A stretch of DNA of 64,000 bases from Candidatus Thermokryptus mobilis (GCF_900070205.1 NZ_FAOO01000004.1:115454-179453), one strand, 5' to 3'; positions 43,120 through 52,968 are shown, counted from the stretch's first letter. Made by a program: numbers and translations. The notes: generated from the sequence alone by a model not told the origin.

Positions 43120-44058
43120 ATGAGTCATATAAAGATTTTCTCTGGAAGGTCAAGTAGAGAGCTTGCTGAGAAAATAGCTGAGGAGATCGGAGAACCGCTT
43201 GGAAGTTGTGAGATACGTAATTTTAGTGATGGTGAGATTTGGGTTAAGTATCTTGAGAACATTCGTGGTAATGATGTGTTCATAATCCAATCAACTTTCC
43301 CACCCTCGGATAATTTGATGGAGCTTTTAATTATGATTGACGCTGCGAAAAGGGCTTCAGCTCGTCGTATTACAGCTGTTATACCTTATTTCGGCTATGC
43401 GAGACAGGACAGAAAAGATCAGCCGAGGGTACCGATAACATCAAAACTTGTCGCAAATTTGATCACCGTTGCAGGTGCAGATAGGGTTTTGACAATGGAC
43501 TTACACGCTCCCCAAATTCAAGGTTTTTTTGATATACCTTTTGATCATCTTTATTCCGCTGTCGTTTTAGTTCCAGCAATAAGGGAGATGGTTGGTGATT
43601 TGGATTTTGTGGTGGTCTCACCAGATATAGGTGGTGTGAAATTTGCCCGCGGGTATGCGAAAAGGTTAAATGCTGAACTTGTGCTCATAGATAAAAGAAG
43701 ATTGAAACCGAACGAATCGGAAGTGGTGAATGTGGTCGGTGATGTTAAAGGGAAGGTGGTCGTCATCGTTGATGATATAATTGACACCGCTGGGACATTT
43801 GTAAACGCAGCTTTGGCTCTTATAGATAGAGGAGCGAAAGCGATTTATGGGGCTTGCACCCATCCGATTTTATCTGGAAATGCGATTGAAAAGATAGAAA
43901 ACATACCTGTTGAAAAGATTCTTGTAACCGATACCATCCCGCTTAGGAAACAGAGTCCAAAAATTGAGGTAAAATCGGTTGCGAGGATATTTGCCGAGGC
44001 AATAAAACGAATACACTGCAATGAATCGTTGAGTGTTTTATTTGAAATTGAAAATTAA
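43120..44058 (+). CDS. prs: Ribose-phosphate pyrophosphokinase
   Basis: A 312-residue PRPP synthetase: FSGRSSRELAEKIAEEIG opening, the flexible GYARQDRKDQPR loop, DLHAPQIQGFF (metal binding) and the PRPP loop VIVDDIIDTAGTF. PRPP feeds purine, pyrimidine, His, Trp and NAD synthesis and hpt in this window. ATG 43120 directly follows a GTG codon, and either could start translation. It leads the prs-rplY-pth run, a common order. Confidence 0.96.
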   Translation: MSHIKIFSGRSSRELAEKIAEEIGEPLGSCEIRNFSDGEIWVKYLENIRGNDVFIIQSTFPPSDNLMELLIMIDAAKRASARRITAVIPYFGYARQDRKDQPRVPITSKLVANLITVAGADRVLTMDLHAPQIQGFFDIPFDHLYSAVVLVPAIREMVGDLDFVVVSPDIGGVKFARGYAKRLNAELVLIDKRRLKPNESEVVNVVGDVKGKVVVIVDDIIDTAGTFVNAALALIDRGAKAIYGACTHPILSGNAIEKIENIPVEKILVTDTIPLRKQSPKIEVKSVARIFAEAIKRIHCNESLSVLFEIEN

Positions 44059-44073
44059 TTTTATTTAAGGAAG

Positions 44074-44697
44074 ATGACGGAAATAGTTCTAAATGCGGAG
44101 GTAAGAAAGACAGGCAAAAGCGCTTCAAATCAATTAAGGCGTTCTGGGAAAATCCCCGGGATTTATTATGCCCCTGGAGATGAGCCATTGCCAATAGCTG
44201 TTAGAGAGACTGATCTTAAGAAGTTGATTTATACAACGGAGGCGCATGTAGTTAGATTAAAACTTGGAGATGGGAAAGAGTTTCAGTGTATTTTAAAAGA
44301 AGTTGAATTTGACCCCGTTACTAATAAACCAATTCATTTTGACCTTTATGGCTTAAAGGCTGGAGCTACTGTGACGCTTGAAATCCCGGTTGTCCTTGTA
44401 GGGAGAGCGCCCGGAGTTGAGAAGGGCGGTGTAATTGAACACCTGCTTCACACTGTTGAGGTTGAATGCCCAGCAAGTGCGATACCTGAACATATTGAGG
44501 TTGATATAAGCGCCCTTGACATTGGTGATGCAATTCATGTTAAGGATTTGAAGATACCGAATGTTAGAATTCTTGAGAATGAACTTGCTGTTGTGGTGGC
44601 GGTTGTTCCGCCAAGAGGTGGTGAGGTTGAAGAAGCTAAACCAGCTGAGGAGGCACAGCCAACCGCACCATCTCAACAAGAGAAACAAGCTCAGTGA
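44074..44697 (+). CDS. rplY: 50S ribosomal protein L25 (CTC type)
   Basis: A 207-residue long-form L25 with an N-terminal 5S-rRNA-binding domain (up to about 95, with GKIPGIYYAPGD) and a C-terminal TL5/CTC beta domain. An Ala/Gln/Pro/Glu-rich low-complexity tail ends the protein. It follows prs by 15 bp with AAGGAAG upstream. Longer CTC forms are common in thermophiles such as Thermus. Confidence 0.95.
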   Translation: MTEIVLNAEVRKTGKSASNQLRRSGKIPGIYYAPGDEPLPIAVRETDLKKLIYTTEAHVVRLKLGDGKEFQCILKEVEFDPVTNKPIHFDLYGLKAGATVTLEIPVVLVGRAPGVEKGGVIEHLLHTVEVECPASAIPEHIEVDISALDIGDAIHVKDLKIPNVRILENELAVVVAVVPPRGGEVEEAKPAEEAQPTAPSQQEKQAQ

Positions 44698-44718
44698 AAT
44701 TAGTTCTTTTTAAAATTT

Positions 44719-45306
44719 ATGATTGCTATATTTGGACTTGGAAACCCCGGGAAAGAATACGAGATGACGAGGCATAATGTTGGTTTTATGGTTGTTGACG
44801 CCTTAGCGGATAAGTTGGGGATAGCGCTTAAGCCAGGAAAAGGTGATTATTTAATCGGTCCGGGTAAATATGAAGGTAAAGAATTGGTGTTGATCAAACC
44901 GCTAACTTATATGAACAACAGTGGGATTGCGGTTAAGGATGTTGTTGAGCGCTATAGAGTTGATGTGCGCGATGTCTTTGTGATATGTGATGATTTGAAT
45001 TTACCACTTGGGATGATAAGAATAAAACAAAAGGGAAGCGATGGTGGACATAATGGGCTTTATTCAATAATCTATCATCTCGGGACTATTGAATTCCCTA
45101 GGTTGAGATGTGGGATAGGCAATCCCGACAAGATGAAGAATATGGTTGACTTTGTTCTGTCAAAGTTTGATGAGGATGAGATTGGTATTGTCAATGATAT
45201 GATCGGACTTGCGGTTGAAGCGACATTGTGCTTTATTTCCGAGGGCGTTTTAAAAGCAATGAATAAGTTTAATAGAAAAGTTAAGTTAAAATTTGATACT
45301 CCTTAA
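44719..45306 (+). CDS. pth: Peptidyl-tRNA hydrolase
   Basis: A 195-residue Pth that frees tRNAs from prematurely released peptidyl-tRNA. GLGNPGKEYEMTRHNVGF contains the catalytic H19 and N20; YMNNSG, KGSDGGHNGL and RCGIGNP complete the signature. It is co-directional with rplY, 21 bp after it. Confidence 0.97.
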   Translation: MIAIFGLGNPGKEYEMTRHNVGFMVVDALADKLGIALKPGKGDYLIGPGKYEGKELVLIKPLTYMNNSGIAVKDVVERYRVDVRDVFVICDDLNLPLGMIRIKQKGSDGGHNGLYSIIYHLGTIEFPRLRCGIGNPDKMKNMVDFVLSKFDEDEIGIVNDMIGLAVEATLCFISEGVLKAMNKFNRKVKLKFDTP

Positions 45307-45337
45307 AAACAAAAAATGACCATATGGAGGCAATTTA

Positions 45338-45787
45338 ATGGCGAGAAAAATTCCAAAAAATATGCTTTCAAGGCGCTGGTATGAGACAACATTTTTGATC
45401 AATGCTTCGCTTGACGATCCGATAATTGAGCAGATAATAAAAAAGTATGAGAATTTTATAAAGGAGCGAGGCGGAGAGATAATTTTATTGGAGCGTTGGG
45501 GTAGGAGAAGATTGGCATATCCGATAAATAAGAAGAACAGCGCTTTCTATGTATATATTGAATACTTTGCGCCACCGACAATTGTGAGTGAGCTTGAGAG
45601 GGCTTTTCAACTTGATGAGAATATCATGAGATATTTGACTGTCGTTGTAACGAAGAAAGCTCTTAAGGCGAAGGAACAGGAGAAAAGGCGTGGTAGAATA
45701 ACGATTGAACATCTTGGTCTTGGAAATGTTGAATCCGTTGCTCAAGCTGAAACGGAGGAAGATGAATTTGAAGATGAAGAAGAATAG
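45338..45787 (+). CDS. rpsF: 30S ribosomal protein S6
   Basis: 149 residues: the ferredoxin-like S6 fold (about 10-105) with YETTFLIN and RYLTVVVTKKA, then a charged tail ending in an acidic cluster (EEDEFEDEEE). The tail is longer than in E. coli. ATATGGAGG precedes the ATG. It heads the rpsF-ssb-rpsR-rplI run, the standard bacterial order. Confidence 0.96.
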   Translation: MARKIPKNMLSRRWYETTFLINASLDDPIIEQIIKKYENFIKERGGEIILLERWGRRRLAYPINKKNSAFYVYIEYFAPPTIVSELERAFQLDENIMRYLTVVVTKKALKAKEQEKRRGRITIEHLGLGNVESVAQAETEEDEFEDEEE

Positions 45788-45840
45788 AGTTTTCGTTTGA
45801 AAAATCTTTATGTAAAACTTAACGATGGAGGGAGCAATCT

Positions 45841-46290
45841 ATGGCGAAGGAACTCAAAATGCCTGAGCTTAATAGCGTTGTCATAGTTGGGAATTTAACA
45901 AAGGACCCGGTGTTTCGCCAGACGACGAAGGGGACACCGGTTGTCAATTTCACAATCGCCTCAAACAGGAGATTCAGGGATAGTAAGAGGCAGTGGAAAG
46001 AGGATGTTTGTTTTGTTGGAGTTGTTGCTTGGAATAAGCTTGCCGAATCTTGTAGAGGGAGATTGAAAAAATCAAGTGCTGTCCTTGTTGAAGGTGAGCT
46101 ACAAAGCCGGAATTTGAAAACAGCCGATGGTAGAACGAGGACCATTGTTGAAATTAAGGCAAGAAGAATTCAATTTCTTGACAGGAGATCTGCATCATCA
46201 GGTGACAATGAGGGACAGTCACAACAGTCATCAGGACAGCAATCAGATGCTTTGAACAAGTATCTTTCAAACGAAGGTCCAAAAATTTAA
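45841..46290 (+). CDS. ssb: Single-stranded DNA-binding protein
   Basis: 149 residues with an OB fold (about 1-110): NSVVIVGNLTKDPVFRQTTKG, NFTIASNRRF and KKSSAVLVEGEL. A Gln/Ser-rich linker follows. The end, LSNEGPKI, lacks the acidic tip (DDIPF-like) by which most bacterial SSBs recruit partner proteins. GGAGGGAG precedes the ATG. The 12-base motif TGTAAAACTTAA lies just upstream of it. Confidence 0.93.
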   Translation: MAKELKMPELNSVVIVGNLTKDPVFRQTTKGTPVVNFTIASNRRFRDSKRQWKEDVCFVGVVAWNKLAESCRGRLKKSSAVLVEGELQSRNLKTADGRTRTIVEIKARRIQFLDRRSASSGDNEGQSQQSSGQQSDALNKYLSNEGPKI

Positions 46291-46318
46291 TTGAAAAATA
46301 AATTTAACATTTATCGTT

Positions 46319-46567
46319 ATGGTTGAGAATGGCGAAAAAGTATTGCGGTTAAGGAAGAAGAAAATATGCAGGTTCTGCGAAGCCGGTGAGATATACATTG
46401 ATTATAAAGATGAGAAGAAACTGGGCAAATTTTTGACTGAGCAGGGCAAGATAATTCCACGAAGGGTTAGTGGAAATTGTGCTATGCATCAGCGTCAGTT
46501 GACGAGGGCGATTAAACGAGCCAGACATTTAGCTTTGCTTCCGTTCGTTGCCGAAGCTGTGAAGTAA
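46319..46567 (+). CDS. rpsR: 30S ribosomal protein S18
   Basis: 82 residues, the normal S18 size: [19 protein letters not shown], then [33 protein letters not shown] (quoted in part). The CxxC (17-20) plus C54 and H57 are the zinc-binding form of S18. It is the partner of S6 in the 30S platform, and both come from the same run. Confidence 0.96.
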   Translation: MVENGEKVLRLRKKKICRFCEAGEIYIDYKDEKKLGKFLTEQGKIIPRRVSGNCAMHQRQLTRAIKRARHLALLPFVAEAVK

Positions 46568-46598
46568 TTTTTGTAAAACTTAATGGAGATGTGTAAAG

Positions 46599-47061
46599 AT
46601 GAAAGTCATATTGCGTCAGGATTATGAAAATCTCGGGAAGGATGGGAGATATTGTAGAAGTGAAGGATGGTTATGCGAGGAATTTTTTAATTCCGAGAAA
46701 AATTGCTTTGCCGGCTACACCTGGGAATATAAAAATGGTTGAAACGGAGAAGAAACAAAAGGCATTCAAACTTGAAAGGGAAAAATTGAACGCTCAAAAG
46801 CTCGCTGAAAAGCTAAATGGTCTTGAAATAGTTATTCCAATGAGAGCCGGGGAAAATGAGCGTCTTTTCGGTTCCGTAACGGCTCAGATGATAGCCGATG
46901 AAATTAGTAAGATGGGTATTGAAGTTGATAGGAAGAAAATTTTGCTTGATGAGCCGATAAAAATGCTTGGGTCATATGAGGTGCCGATAAAGCTTCATCC
47001 AGATGTGAGTGTGAAAATTAAGGTCAATGTCGTTCAGTTGGAGGAGCAAAAACAAGAGTAA
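46599..47061 (+). CDS. rplI: 50S ribosomal protein L9, apparent single-base frameshift
   Basis: The natural start is ATG 46599 (GGAG upstream): MKVILRQDYENLGK is a perfect L9 N-terminus. The next codons should read MGDIVEVKDGYARNF, but that segment lies one base on: an extra base around 46640-46641 in GGGAAGGATGGG shifts the frame. From 46624 the rest is intact through the helix to the C-terminal domain. Translation from ATG 46624 would give a protein missing the first beta strand, which contacts rRNA. It may be a sequencing or assembly error or a genuine mutation; L9 is not essential in E. coli. A terminator follows. Confidence 0.88.
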
Positions 47062-47069
47062 TTCAATGT

Positions 47070-47092
47070 CCGCCCGATTGGGCGGTTTTTTT
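47070..47092 (+). terminator. Rho-independent terminator after rplI
   Basis: CCGCCC (47070-47075), loop GATT, GGGCGG (47080-47085) and seven T. It ends the rpsF-rplI transcript. Confidence 0.93.
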
Positions 47093-47116
47093 ATCAAATT
47101 TAGGAGATTTGACGAG

Positions 47117-47851
47117 ATGGAAAATGTTGGCTTATTTACTTCCTTTTTGTTTGGGATTCTTTCTTTCCTTTCCCCCTGTGTTTTACCTCTTGTCCCGGGG
47201 TATATTTCCTTCATTTCCGGTTTATCGTTTGAAGAGCTGAAGGAATCCCAAAGTTCAAAAAGATTTTTTTTGAAAACCTTGTTAAGTTCATTGTTTTTTG
47301 TCCTTGGCTTTTCAATAGTTTTCGTCATGCTCGGGGCTTCTGCCACAGCGGTGGGAAAATTTCTCTCCGAGAATATGAATGTGATTGCAAAAGTTGCAGG
47401 TGTTATAATAGTTATTTTCGGTCTTCACATGACGGGCATTTTTAGGATAAAATTTTTGAATTACGAGGCGAAATTGAAAGTTAGCAGTAAACCACTTGGT
47501 CTTTTAGGGGCTTTTGTGGTCGGGTTTGCCTTTGCTTTCGGATGGACACCTTGCATTGGACCAGTGCTTGCGACGATACTTGTCCTAGCTTCTCAGCAAG
47601 AAACAGTTAAACAAGGTGTTTTGCTTCTTTCGGTTTATTCGCTTGGGCTTGGGATTCCTTTTTTGATCACGAGTTTAAGCATAAATTTCTTTTTCAAGTG
47701 GTTTGCACGCATCAGAAAATATCTCAATGTAGTTGAAATCGTAAGCGGTGTAATTTTAATTATACTTGGAGTTTTGATTTTTACGAACTCTCTTGGCGTT
47801 ATTTCGTCCTACATTATGAAGATGTTTCCTTTTTTGAGTAAATTTTCATAA
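47117..47851 (+). CDS. ccdA: CcdA-type cytochrome c biogenesis / thiol-electron transporter
   Basis: A 244-residue protein with six predicted membrane helices. Conserved SPCVLPLVPGY (near 21) and GWTPCIGPVLA (near 138-148) supply the two transport cysteines of CcdA/DsbD-beta. The protein passes electrons from cytoplasmic thioredoxin to extracytoplasmic thiol proteins, such as the TlpA-like protein at 10847. ATG 47117 is used (GGAG upstream); the frame back to 47027 crosses the terminator. It precedes korA by 23 bp. Confidence 0.92.
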   Translation: MENVGLFTSFLFGILSFLSPCVLPLVPGYISFISGLSFEELKESQSSKRFFLKTLLSSLFFVLGFSIVFVMLGASATAVGKFLSENMNVIAKVAGVIIVIFGLHMTGIFRIKFLNYEAKLKVSSKPLGLLGAFVVGFAFAFGWTPCIGPVLATILVLASQQETVKQGVLLLSVYSLGLGIPFLITSLSINFFFKWFARIRKYLNVVEIVSGVILIILGVLIFTNSLGVISSYIMKMFPFLSKFS

Positions 47852-47874
47852 AAACAAAAGAACATAAAACAAAG

Positions 47875-49611
47875 ATGTCAGAAAATGGGAATCTTAAAGA
47901 TGTTGTAGTCAGAATAGGTGGTGAAGGCGGTGAGGGTGTGATGAGCGCTGGGGAAATTTTGACCTATTCAGCTGCGAGGTCTGCTTATCGTATTTTTACT
48001 TTCAGGACATTCCCAGCTGAGATAAAAGGTGGGCTTGCGATGTATCAATTTCGTGTCAGCCCCTATGATATTTTTTCCATGGGCGATAAGCTTAATATCT
48101 TGATGGCTTTTAATCAGGAAGCATTTGATAATTATTCAAGTGCACTTGCTGAAGATGGCGTTCTGTTTTACGATCCCGCTGAGTGTAAGCCATCGGATAG
48201 CTTCACGAAGAAGAAGTATGAGGTTCCACTTAGGGAGCTTGCGATGGCATCGGGGACGCACCTTGCAAAAAATATGGTTGCAACTGGGTTTTTAACCGCT
48301 ATTCTTGGAATTCCGGTTGAGGAATCAGAAAAACAGATCATTGATAAATTTAAGCGCAAGGGCGAAAAACTGCTTCAGCAAAATTTGACTGCTTTTAGAA
48401 GTGGTATTGAATATGCCCAAAAGTATCTTGATGAGCTTGAAAGATTTCGCCTTGGGAAGCCAGAGGGGAAAGACAAAAGGATTATATTGTCGGGTAATCA
48501 AGCAATCGGCTTTGGAGCAATAGCTGCTGGTTGTAAAGTTGCGGTTGGTTACCCTATAACTCCTGCCTCCCCGATACTTGAATTTCTTGCAAGGCATCTT
48601 CCAAAGTTTGGTGGTAAAGTGATCCAAAATGAGGATGAGATATCAGCGCTTGCAACTTGTATCGGTGCTTCATTCGCTGGGGCAAAGGTTATAACTCCTA
48701 CATCTGGACCAGGGCTTGCGCTTATGACCGAACTTATAACTTACGCCTCAATGGCTGAGCTTCCTGTCGTGATAGTTGATGTTCAACGAGCTGGACCATC
48801 AACAGGGATGCCGAGTAAAACAGAGCAAACGGACCTATATCATGTTGTTTTTGGTGGACCTGGCGAAGCCCCGAGAATTGTCATTGCACCAGCTCATGTA
48901 AGCGACTGCTTCTATCAAACGGTCAGGGCTTTTAATCTTGCTGAGGAATATCAAATGCCAGTTATAATTCTTTCAGATCAGGTCTTGGCATATCAAACGG
49001 AGGCAATTCCAAAGCCAGATATTGAATCAGTGAAGATTATAAACCGTCTTGAGCCAGATTATGAGAGCTTAAATTCATATCTTCGCTATAAAATAACCGA
49101 GTCGGGTCTTGCACCGATTGCTGTTCCTGGGCATCCAGGGTTTGAATACATCGCTCCCGGGCTTGAGCATAACGAGCGTGGAGCTCCAAATTATACGCCA
49201 AAGGTTCATACCGAGATGCAAAAGAAGAGGTTCAGAAAGCTTGAGGTTTTAGCTGAAAAGCTTGAAAATGAAAATGACGATTATTACGAGGTTATGGGAG
49301 CAGAAATTTTAATCATTGCTTGGGGTTCAACCTATGGCGCTGTGAGAGAAGCGATAAAAAAAGCGGAGATGAACGGAATAAAAGTAAGTCATTACCATCC
49401 AAGAATTCTTAATCCTTTGCCGAAACGAAAAATTAAAAATATCATTGGAAGTTACGATAAGGTCATCGTTGTTGAGCAAAATTACAATGGACAATTTGCA
49501 AATATATTGCGGACATTCGTTGATTATAACCCGATAAAACTTAACAATTACGGTGGAATACCCTTCACATCCGAGGAAATCTACAACAAAATAATTGAGG
49601 TGGCAAGATGA
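47875..49611 (+). CDS. korA: 2-oxoacid:ferredoxin oxidoreductase, gamma-alpha fusion subunit
   Basis: A 578-residue KorA-type subunit: N-terminal gamma domain with GGEGGEGVMSAGEIL (about 15-29, up to 190) fused to the alpha (pyrimidine-binding) domain with VGYPITPASPI near 224 and a TSGPGLALM loop. With korB it oxidises or forms 2-oxoglutarate (or another 2-oxoacid) using ferredoxin. The gamma-alpha/beta two-subunit form is common in FCB bacteria. It supports a TCA or reverse TCA route with low-potential electrons. Confidence 0.93.
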   Translation: MSENGNLKDVVVRIGGEGGEGVMSAGEILTYSAARSAYRIFTFRTFPAEIKGGLAMYQFRVSPYDIFSMGDKLNILMAFNQEAFDNYSSALAEDGVLFYDPAECKPSDSFTKKKYEVPLRELAMASGTHLAKNMVATGFLTAILGIPVEESEKQIIDKFKRKGEKLLQQNLTAFRSGIEYAQKYLDELERFRLGKPEGKDKRIILSGNQAIGFGAIAAGCKVAVGYPITPASPILEFLARHLPKFGGKVIQNEDEISALATCIGASFAGAKVITPTSGPGLALMTELITYASMAELPVVIVDVQRAGPSTGMPSKTEQTDLYHVVFGGPGEAPRIVIAPAHVSDCFYQTVRAFNLAEEYQMPVIILSDQVLAYQTEAIPKPDIESVKIINRLEPDYESLNSYLRYKITESGLAPIAVPGHPGFEYIAPGLEHNERGAPNYTPKVHTEMQKKRFRKLEVLAEKLENENDDYYEVMGAEILIIAWGSTYGAVREAIKKAEMNGIKVSHYHPRILNPLPKRKIKNIIGSYDKVIVVEQNYNGQFANILRTFVDYNPIKLNNYGGIPFTSEEIYNKIIEVAR

Positions 49612-50489
49612 GCGAGACAATTGAGAAAATAAAGCAAGCAAAACTTGAATATAAAAGTGATGTTAAGCCAACCTGGTGCCCTGGTTGCGGTGATTATGGT
49701 GTTTTGGCATCTTTTATAAGGGCATTAGGTGAGCTGAAAATACCAACGCATAAATTAAGTATTGTCTCCGGAATAGGTTGCTCAAGTCGGTTTCCACACT
49801 TCGTCAGAGGTTACAATCTTCACACTGTTCACGGGAGAGCGCTTCCAGTAGCTCTTGGGGTTAAAATTGCAAACCCAGAGCTTGAGGTTTTCGTCATAGG
49901 TGGAGATGGTGATGGTTTTGCAATAGGTGGTGGTCATATACCGCATATTGCAAGAAGGAATCCAGATATAGTATACATAATCCTTGACAATGCGATATAT
50001 GGTTTAACCAAAGGACAGGTCTCACCGACTTCAACACTTACAATGACGACAACAACTACACCCTATGGAGCGCTTGAACCACCGCTTAATCCGATCATGC
50101 TTTTACTTGCTTACGGCGCAAGCTTTGTCGCTCGTGGTTTCTCGTCAAACACTAAACAATTAACTCAACTTATAGTTGAGGCGACAAAGCACAAGGGATT
50201 CGCAGCGATACAAGTCATTTCTCCTTGTCCCACATTTAATATGGAGATCACGTTTGATTTCGTGCGTGAAAGAGTCGTTGAAATTCCACCAGAGCATGAC
50301 CCGACGAATAAATTGAAAGCGTTTGAGCTTGCGATGGTTCAAGATAAAATTTACACTGGGATTTTCTATCGCGAGGAAAGACCCACATTTGAAGGAAATC
50401 TTGACAAAATTGTTTCAAAGTTTGATGGCAACATTGATGAACTTTTAAAGAAAGAACGACTTGAAAAACTATTTGATCAGTTTGCCTGA
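49608..50489 (+). CDS. korB: 2-oxoacid:ferredoxin oxidoreductase, beta subunit
   Basis: A 293-residue beta subunit with WCPGCGDYGVL (Fe-S ligands near 22-25), the TPP motif GDGDGFAIGGGHIPH and LDNAIYGLTKGQ. It overlaps korA by 4 bp, so the two are made together. The [4Fe-4S] ferredoxin domain found in other family members is not in either subunit; cysteines in the beta subunit hold one cluster. A terminator follows. Confidence 0.94.
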   Translation: MSETIEKIKQAKLEYKSDVKPTWCPGCGDYGVLASFIRALGELKIPTHKLSIVSGIGCSSRFPHFVRGYNLHTVHGRALPVALGVKIANPELEVFVIGGDGDGFAIGGGHIPHIARRNPDIVYIILDNAIYGLTKGQVSPTSTLTMTTTTTPYGALEPPLNPIMLLLAYGASFVARGFSSNTKQLTQLIVEATKHKGFAAIQVISPCPTFNMEITFDFVRERVVEIPPEHDPTNKLKAFELAMVQDKIYTGIFYREERPTFEGNLDKIVSKFDGNIDELLKKERLEKLFDQFA

Positions 50490-50498
50490 GAAATTTTA

Positions 50499-50529
50499 AA
50501 CCCGGGCGAAAATAAGCCCGGGTTTTTTA
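50499..50529. terminator. Terminator between convergent korB and aldo/keto reductase
   Basis: AACCCGGGC (50499-50507) pairs with GCCCGGGTT (50516-50524), followed by TTTTTAT on plus. On minus the A-rich sequence before it gives a U run as well, so it may serve both directions. Confidence 0.9.
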
Positions 50530-50531
50530 TT

Positions 50532-51500
50532 TTAACGGTAAAAATTTCTTACCCACCTATGTTTCCTTAATTCAAGAAGCATTCTATCGGAAAGTTTCCG
50601 TCCATCGGAAACAGAACAGTTTTCCTCAACATGCTCAACCTTTCTCATCCCAGGTATTACAGTTGAGACCGCCTCATGGCTTAGACAAAACCTAAGTGCA
50701 AGCTCGCTCAATGTCTTTGCTTCTTCACCGAGTAATTTTTCAAGTTTTTGCACTCTTTCCCAAACTTGCTGTTTTCTATCGCCCTTGAAATATCTATTTC
50801 TCCAGTCCCCTTCTGGAAATTGTGTCTCAGGTGTTATCTTCCCTGTCAAGCTTCCTTCATCAAACGGGACACGGACTATAACACCTATGTTGTATTCAAT
50901 GCATATTGGGAAAAGCTCGTCCTCGGGTGATTGGTCAAATATGTTGTATATAACTTGAACTGTGTCAACCCGACCAGTTTTGATAAGTTGAATTGCATTC
51001 CAGGGTTCGTGGTCATTTATTGAGACGCCGAAGAATCTTATCTTGCCATCTTCTTTCAATTTTTGAATCGCCTCCCACCATTCATCCATCAAAGCCCACT
51101 CGTCATTCCAAACATGGAACTGTTGGAGGTCTATCGTATCAACCCCGAGATTTTTCAAACTTTTTTCAGTTGAATTTATGATATGCTCGTAAGGAAAAAC
51201 CTCTTTTAATGGTGTTCCCTTTAAAGCTGGCCATACCATGTTCTTTGGGGGTATCTTCGTAGCAACATAAACATTTTCTTTCGTTTCTTTCAAAACCTTA
51301 CCTATCAACCTCTCGCTATGTCCATCTCCATAGACAAGCGCTGTATCAATGAAATTTACTCCAAGTTCAATCGCCCTGTGCAGTGCTTTTATTGATTCAC
51401 GGTCATCCGAATCAGCCCACATTTTCCCCCCAATGCCCCAACTTCCAAAACCAATCTCAGATACAAGAAGCCCAGTTCTACCAAGCAATCTATAGTTCAT
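50532..51500 (-). CDS. Aldo/keto reductase (second)
   Basis: A 322-residue NADPH-linked [14 protein letters not shown] (Asp/Tyr), VATKIPP (Lys), LQQFHVW (His at the substrate end) and a cofactor-binding end [18 protein letters not shown] 51500 begins with the usual [15 protein letters not shown] lies only two bases before it, so an upstream ATG at 51539 (13 codons, inside gcvPB) is an alternative. It is the last gene of a long minus-strand run. Confidence 0.87.
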   Translation of the reverse strand: MNYRLLGRTGLLVSEIGFGSWGIGGKMWADSDDRESIKALHRAIELGVNFIDTALVYGDGHSERLIGKVLKETKENVYVATKIPPKNMVWPALKGTPLKEVFPYEHIINSTEKSLKNLGVDTIDLQQFHVWNDEWALMDEWWEAIQKLKEDGKIRFFGVSINDHEPWNAIQLIKTGRVDTVQVIYNIFDQSPEDELFPICIEYNIGVIVRVPFDEGSLTGKITPETQFPEGDWRNRYFKGDRKQQVWERVQKLEKLLGEEAKTLSELALRFCLSHEAVSTVIPGMRKVEHVEENCSVSDGRKLSDRMLLELRKHRWVRNFYR

Positions 51501-51519
51501 CTCCTCCCTGATTTTCTTT

Positions 51520-52968
51520 TCACTCTTTAAAGCAGACATTTATATTTTTTGAAGCATAGGCATCGTCAAGTCGTTTGACTGGAGTTGTATGAGGAGCTGA
51601 GCGAACGATGTCTGGGTTTGTTTTTATCTCCTCAACAATTTTTATAAGTGCATCTGCAAAAGCATCAAGTGTTTCTTTTGTTTCTGTCTCCGTCGGCTCA
51701 ATCATCAATGCCTCAGATACAATCAAAGGGAAATAAATCGTCGGTGCGTGAAAACCATAGTCAAGAAGTCGCTTGGCAATGTCAAGCGTCCTAACATTAT
51801 ATTCAAGTTTATATCTGCTTCCAGAAACAACGAACTCATGAAGTGGTTTTCCAAGATAAGGTCTGTCAAAATAATCTTTGATCCTACTCAAGAGGTAATT
51901 TGCATTTATAATTGCGCTCTCGCTCACCTCTTTCAATCCCTTGCTCCCAAGCATTCTGATGTATGTGTAAGCCCTGACCATCATGCCGAAGTTTCCGAAA
52001 AAGGTGTGAATCTTCCCTATTGAATCGGGATAATCATAGTTTAAGATGAATTTATCTTCCTTTTTTTCAACCCTCGGGATCGGAAGGAAAGGAATAAGTT
52101 TCTCGCTTACCACTACAGGTCCTGAACCAGGACCACCACCACCGTGTGGTGTTGAAAATGTCTTGTGTAAATTTAAATGAACAACATCAAATCCCATATC
52201 GCCAGGTTTAGTGATACCGACGAGAGCGTTAAGGTTTGCACCATCCATATACATTAAAGCCCCGACTTCATGGATCAATTTTTCAATTTGAAGTATATCC
52301 TTTTCAAAAATTCCAAGTGTATTTGGATTCGTTATCATTATACCTGCAACATCCTCATCAAGTTTTGATTTCAAGTCATCAATATCAATTGTCCCATATT
52401 CATTTGATTTAACGCTCACAGCTGTATAACCTGAAATTGTAACGCTTGCTGGATTGGTCCCATGTGCGGAGTCCGGGACAAGGATTTTCTTTCTTGGATT
52501 TCCAAGTTTTTCGTGATACGCTCTTATCATCAATATGCCTGTTAACTCCCCGTGTGCCCCAGCTGCTGGTTGAAGCGAGACCCCCTTCATCCCAGTTATT
52601 TCTTTTAACATCTCACCAAGTTCATACATTATCTGCAATGCGCCCTGAACAAGCTCATCATCCATATGTGGATGAATATCCCTAAAACCGGGGAAAGATG
52701 CGGTCACCTCGTTTACTTTGGGATTGTATTTCATCGTGCAAGAACCGAGCGGATAAAAACCCTTGTCAACATGGTAGTTTAAAGTTGAAAGGCGGATATA
52801 ATGTCTGACAACCTCATTTTCACTTATCTCTGGTAGAGATGGTGGCGATGAGCGCAGGAATTTCAGCGGTATTAAATCCTCAATGTGTTTCTCCGGGACA
52901 TCAATTTTGGGGAGGGAATATCCCTTTCTTCCGGGACGGCTTAACTCAAAAATTAACTTTGACGCCAT
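51520..52968 (-). CDS. gcvPB: Glycine dehydrogenase (decarboxylating) subunit 2
   Basis: A 482-residue PLP enzyme subunit. Signatures: [34 protein letters not shown] and the PLP lysine in [18 protein letters not shown]. This is the second half of a split P-protein; the GcvPA partner, T and H proteins are not in the window. The stop lies inside the AKR gene region, giving tight coupling. Confidence 0.95.
   Translation of the reverse strand: MASKLIFELSRPGRKGYSLPKIDVPEKHIEDLIPLKFLRSSPPSLPEISENEVVRHYIRLSTLNYHVDKGFYPLGSCTMKYNPKVNEVTASFPGFRDIHPHMDDELVQGALQIMYELGEMLKEITGMKGVSLQPAAGAHGELTGILMIRAYHEKLGNPRKKILVPDSAHGTNPASVTISGYTAVSVKSNEYGTIDIDDLKSKLDEDVAGIMITNPNTLGIFEKDILQIEKLIHEVGALMYMDGANLNALVGITKPGDMGFDVVHLNLHKTFSTPHGGGGPGSGPVVVSEKLIPFLPIPRVEKKEDKFILNYDYPDSIGKIHTFFGNFGMMVRAYTYIRMLGSKGLKEVSESAIINANYLLSRIKDYFDRPYLGKPLHEFVVSGSRYKLEYNVRTLDIAKRLLDYGFHAPTIYFPLIVSEALMIEPTETETKETLDAFADALIKIVEEIKTNPDIVRSAPHTTPVKRLDDAYASKNINVCFKE

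Noticed and set aside
42929-43153. Minus-strand frame across tRNA-Gln
   Set aside because: It overlaps a tRNA with no leader or domain; it is a shadow.
47027-47116. Extended start of ccdA
   Set aside because: It would read through the rplI terminator hairpin; ATG 47117 has a ribosome binding site and starts at the first membrane helix.
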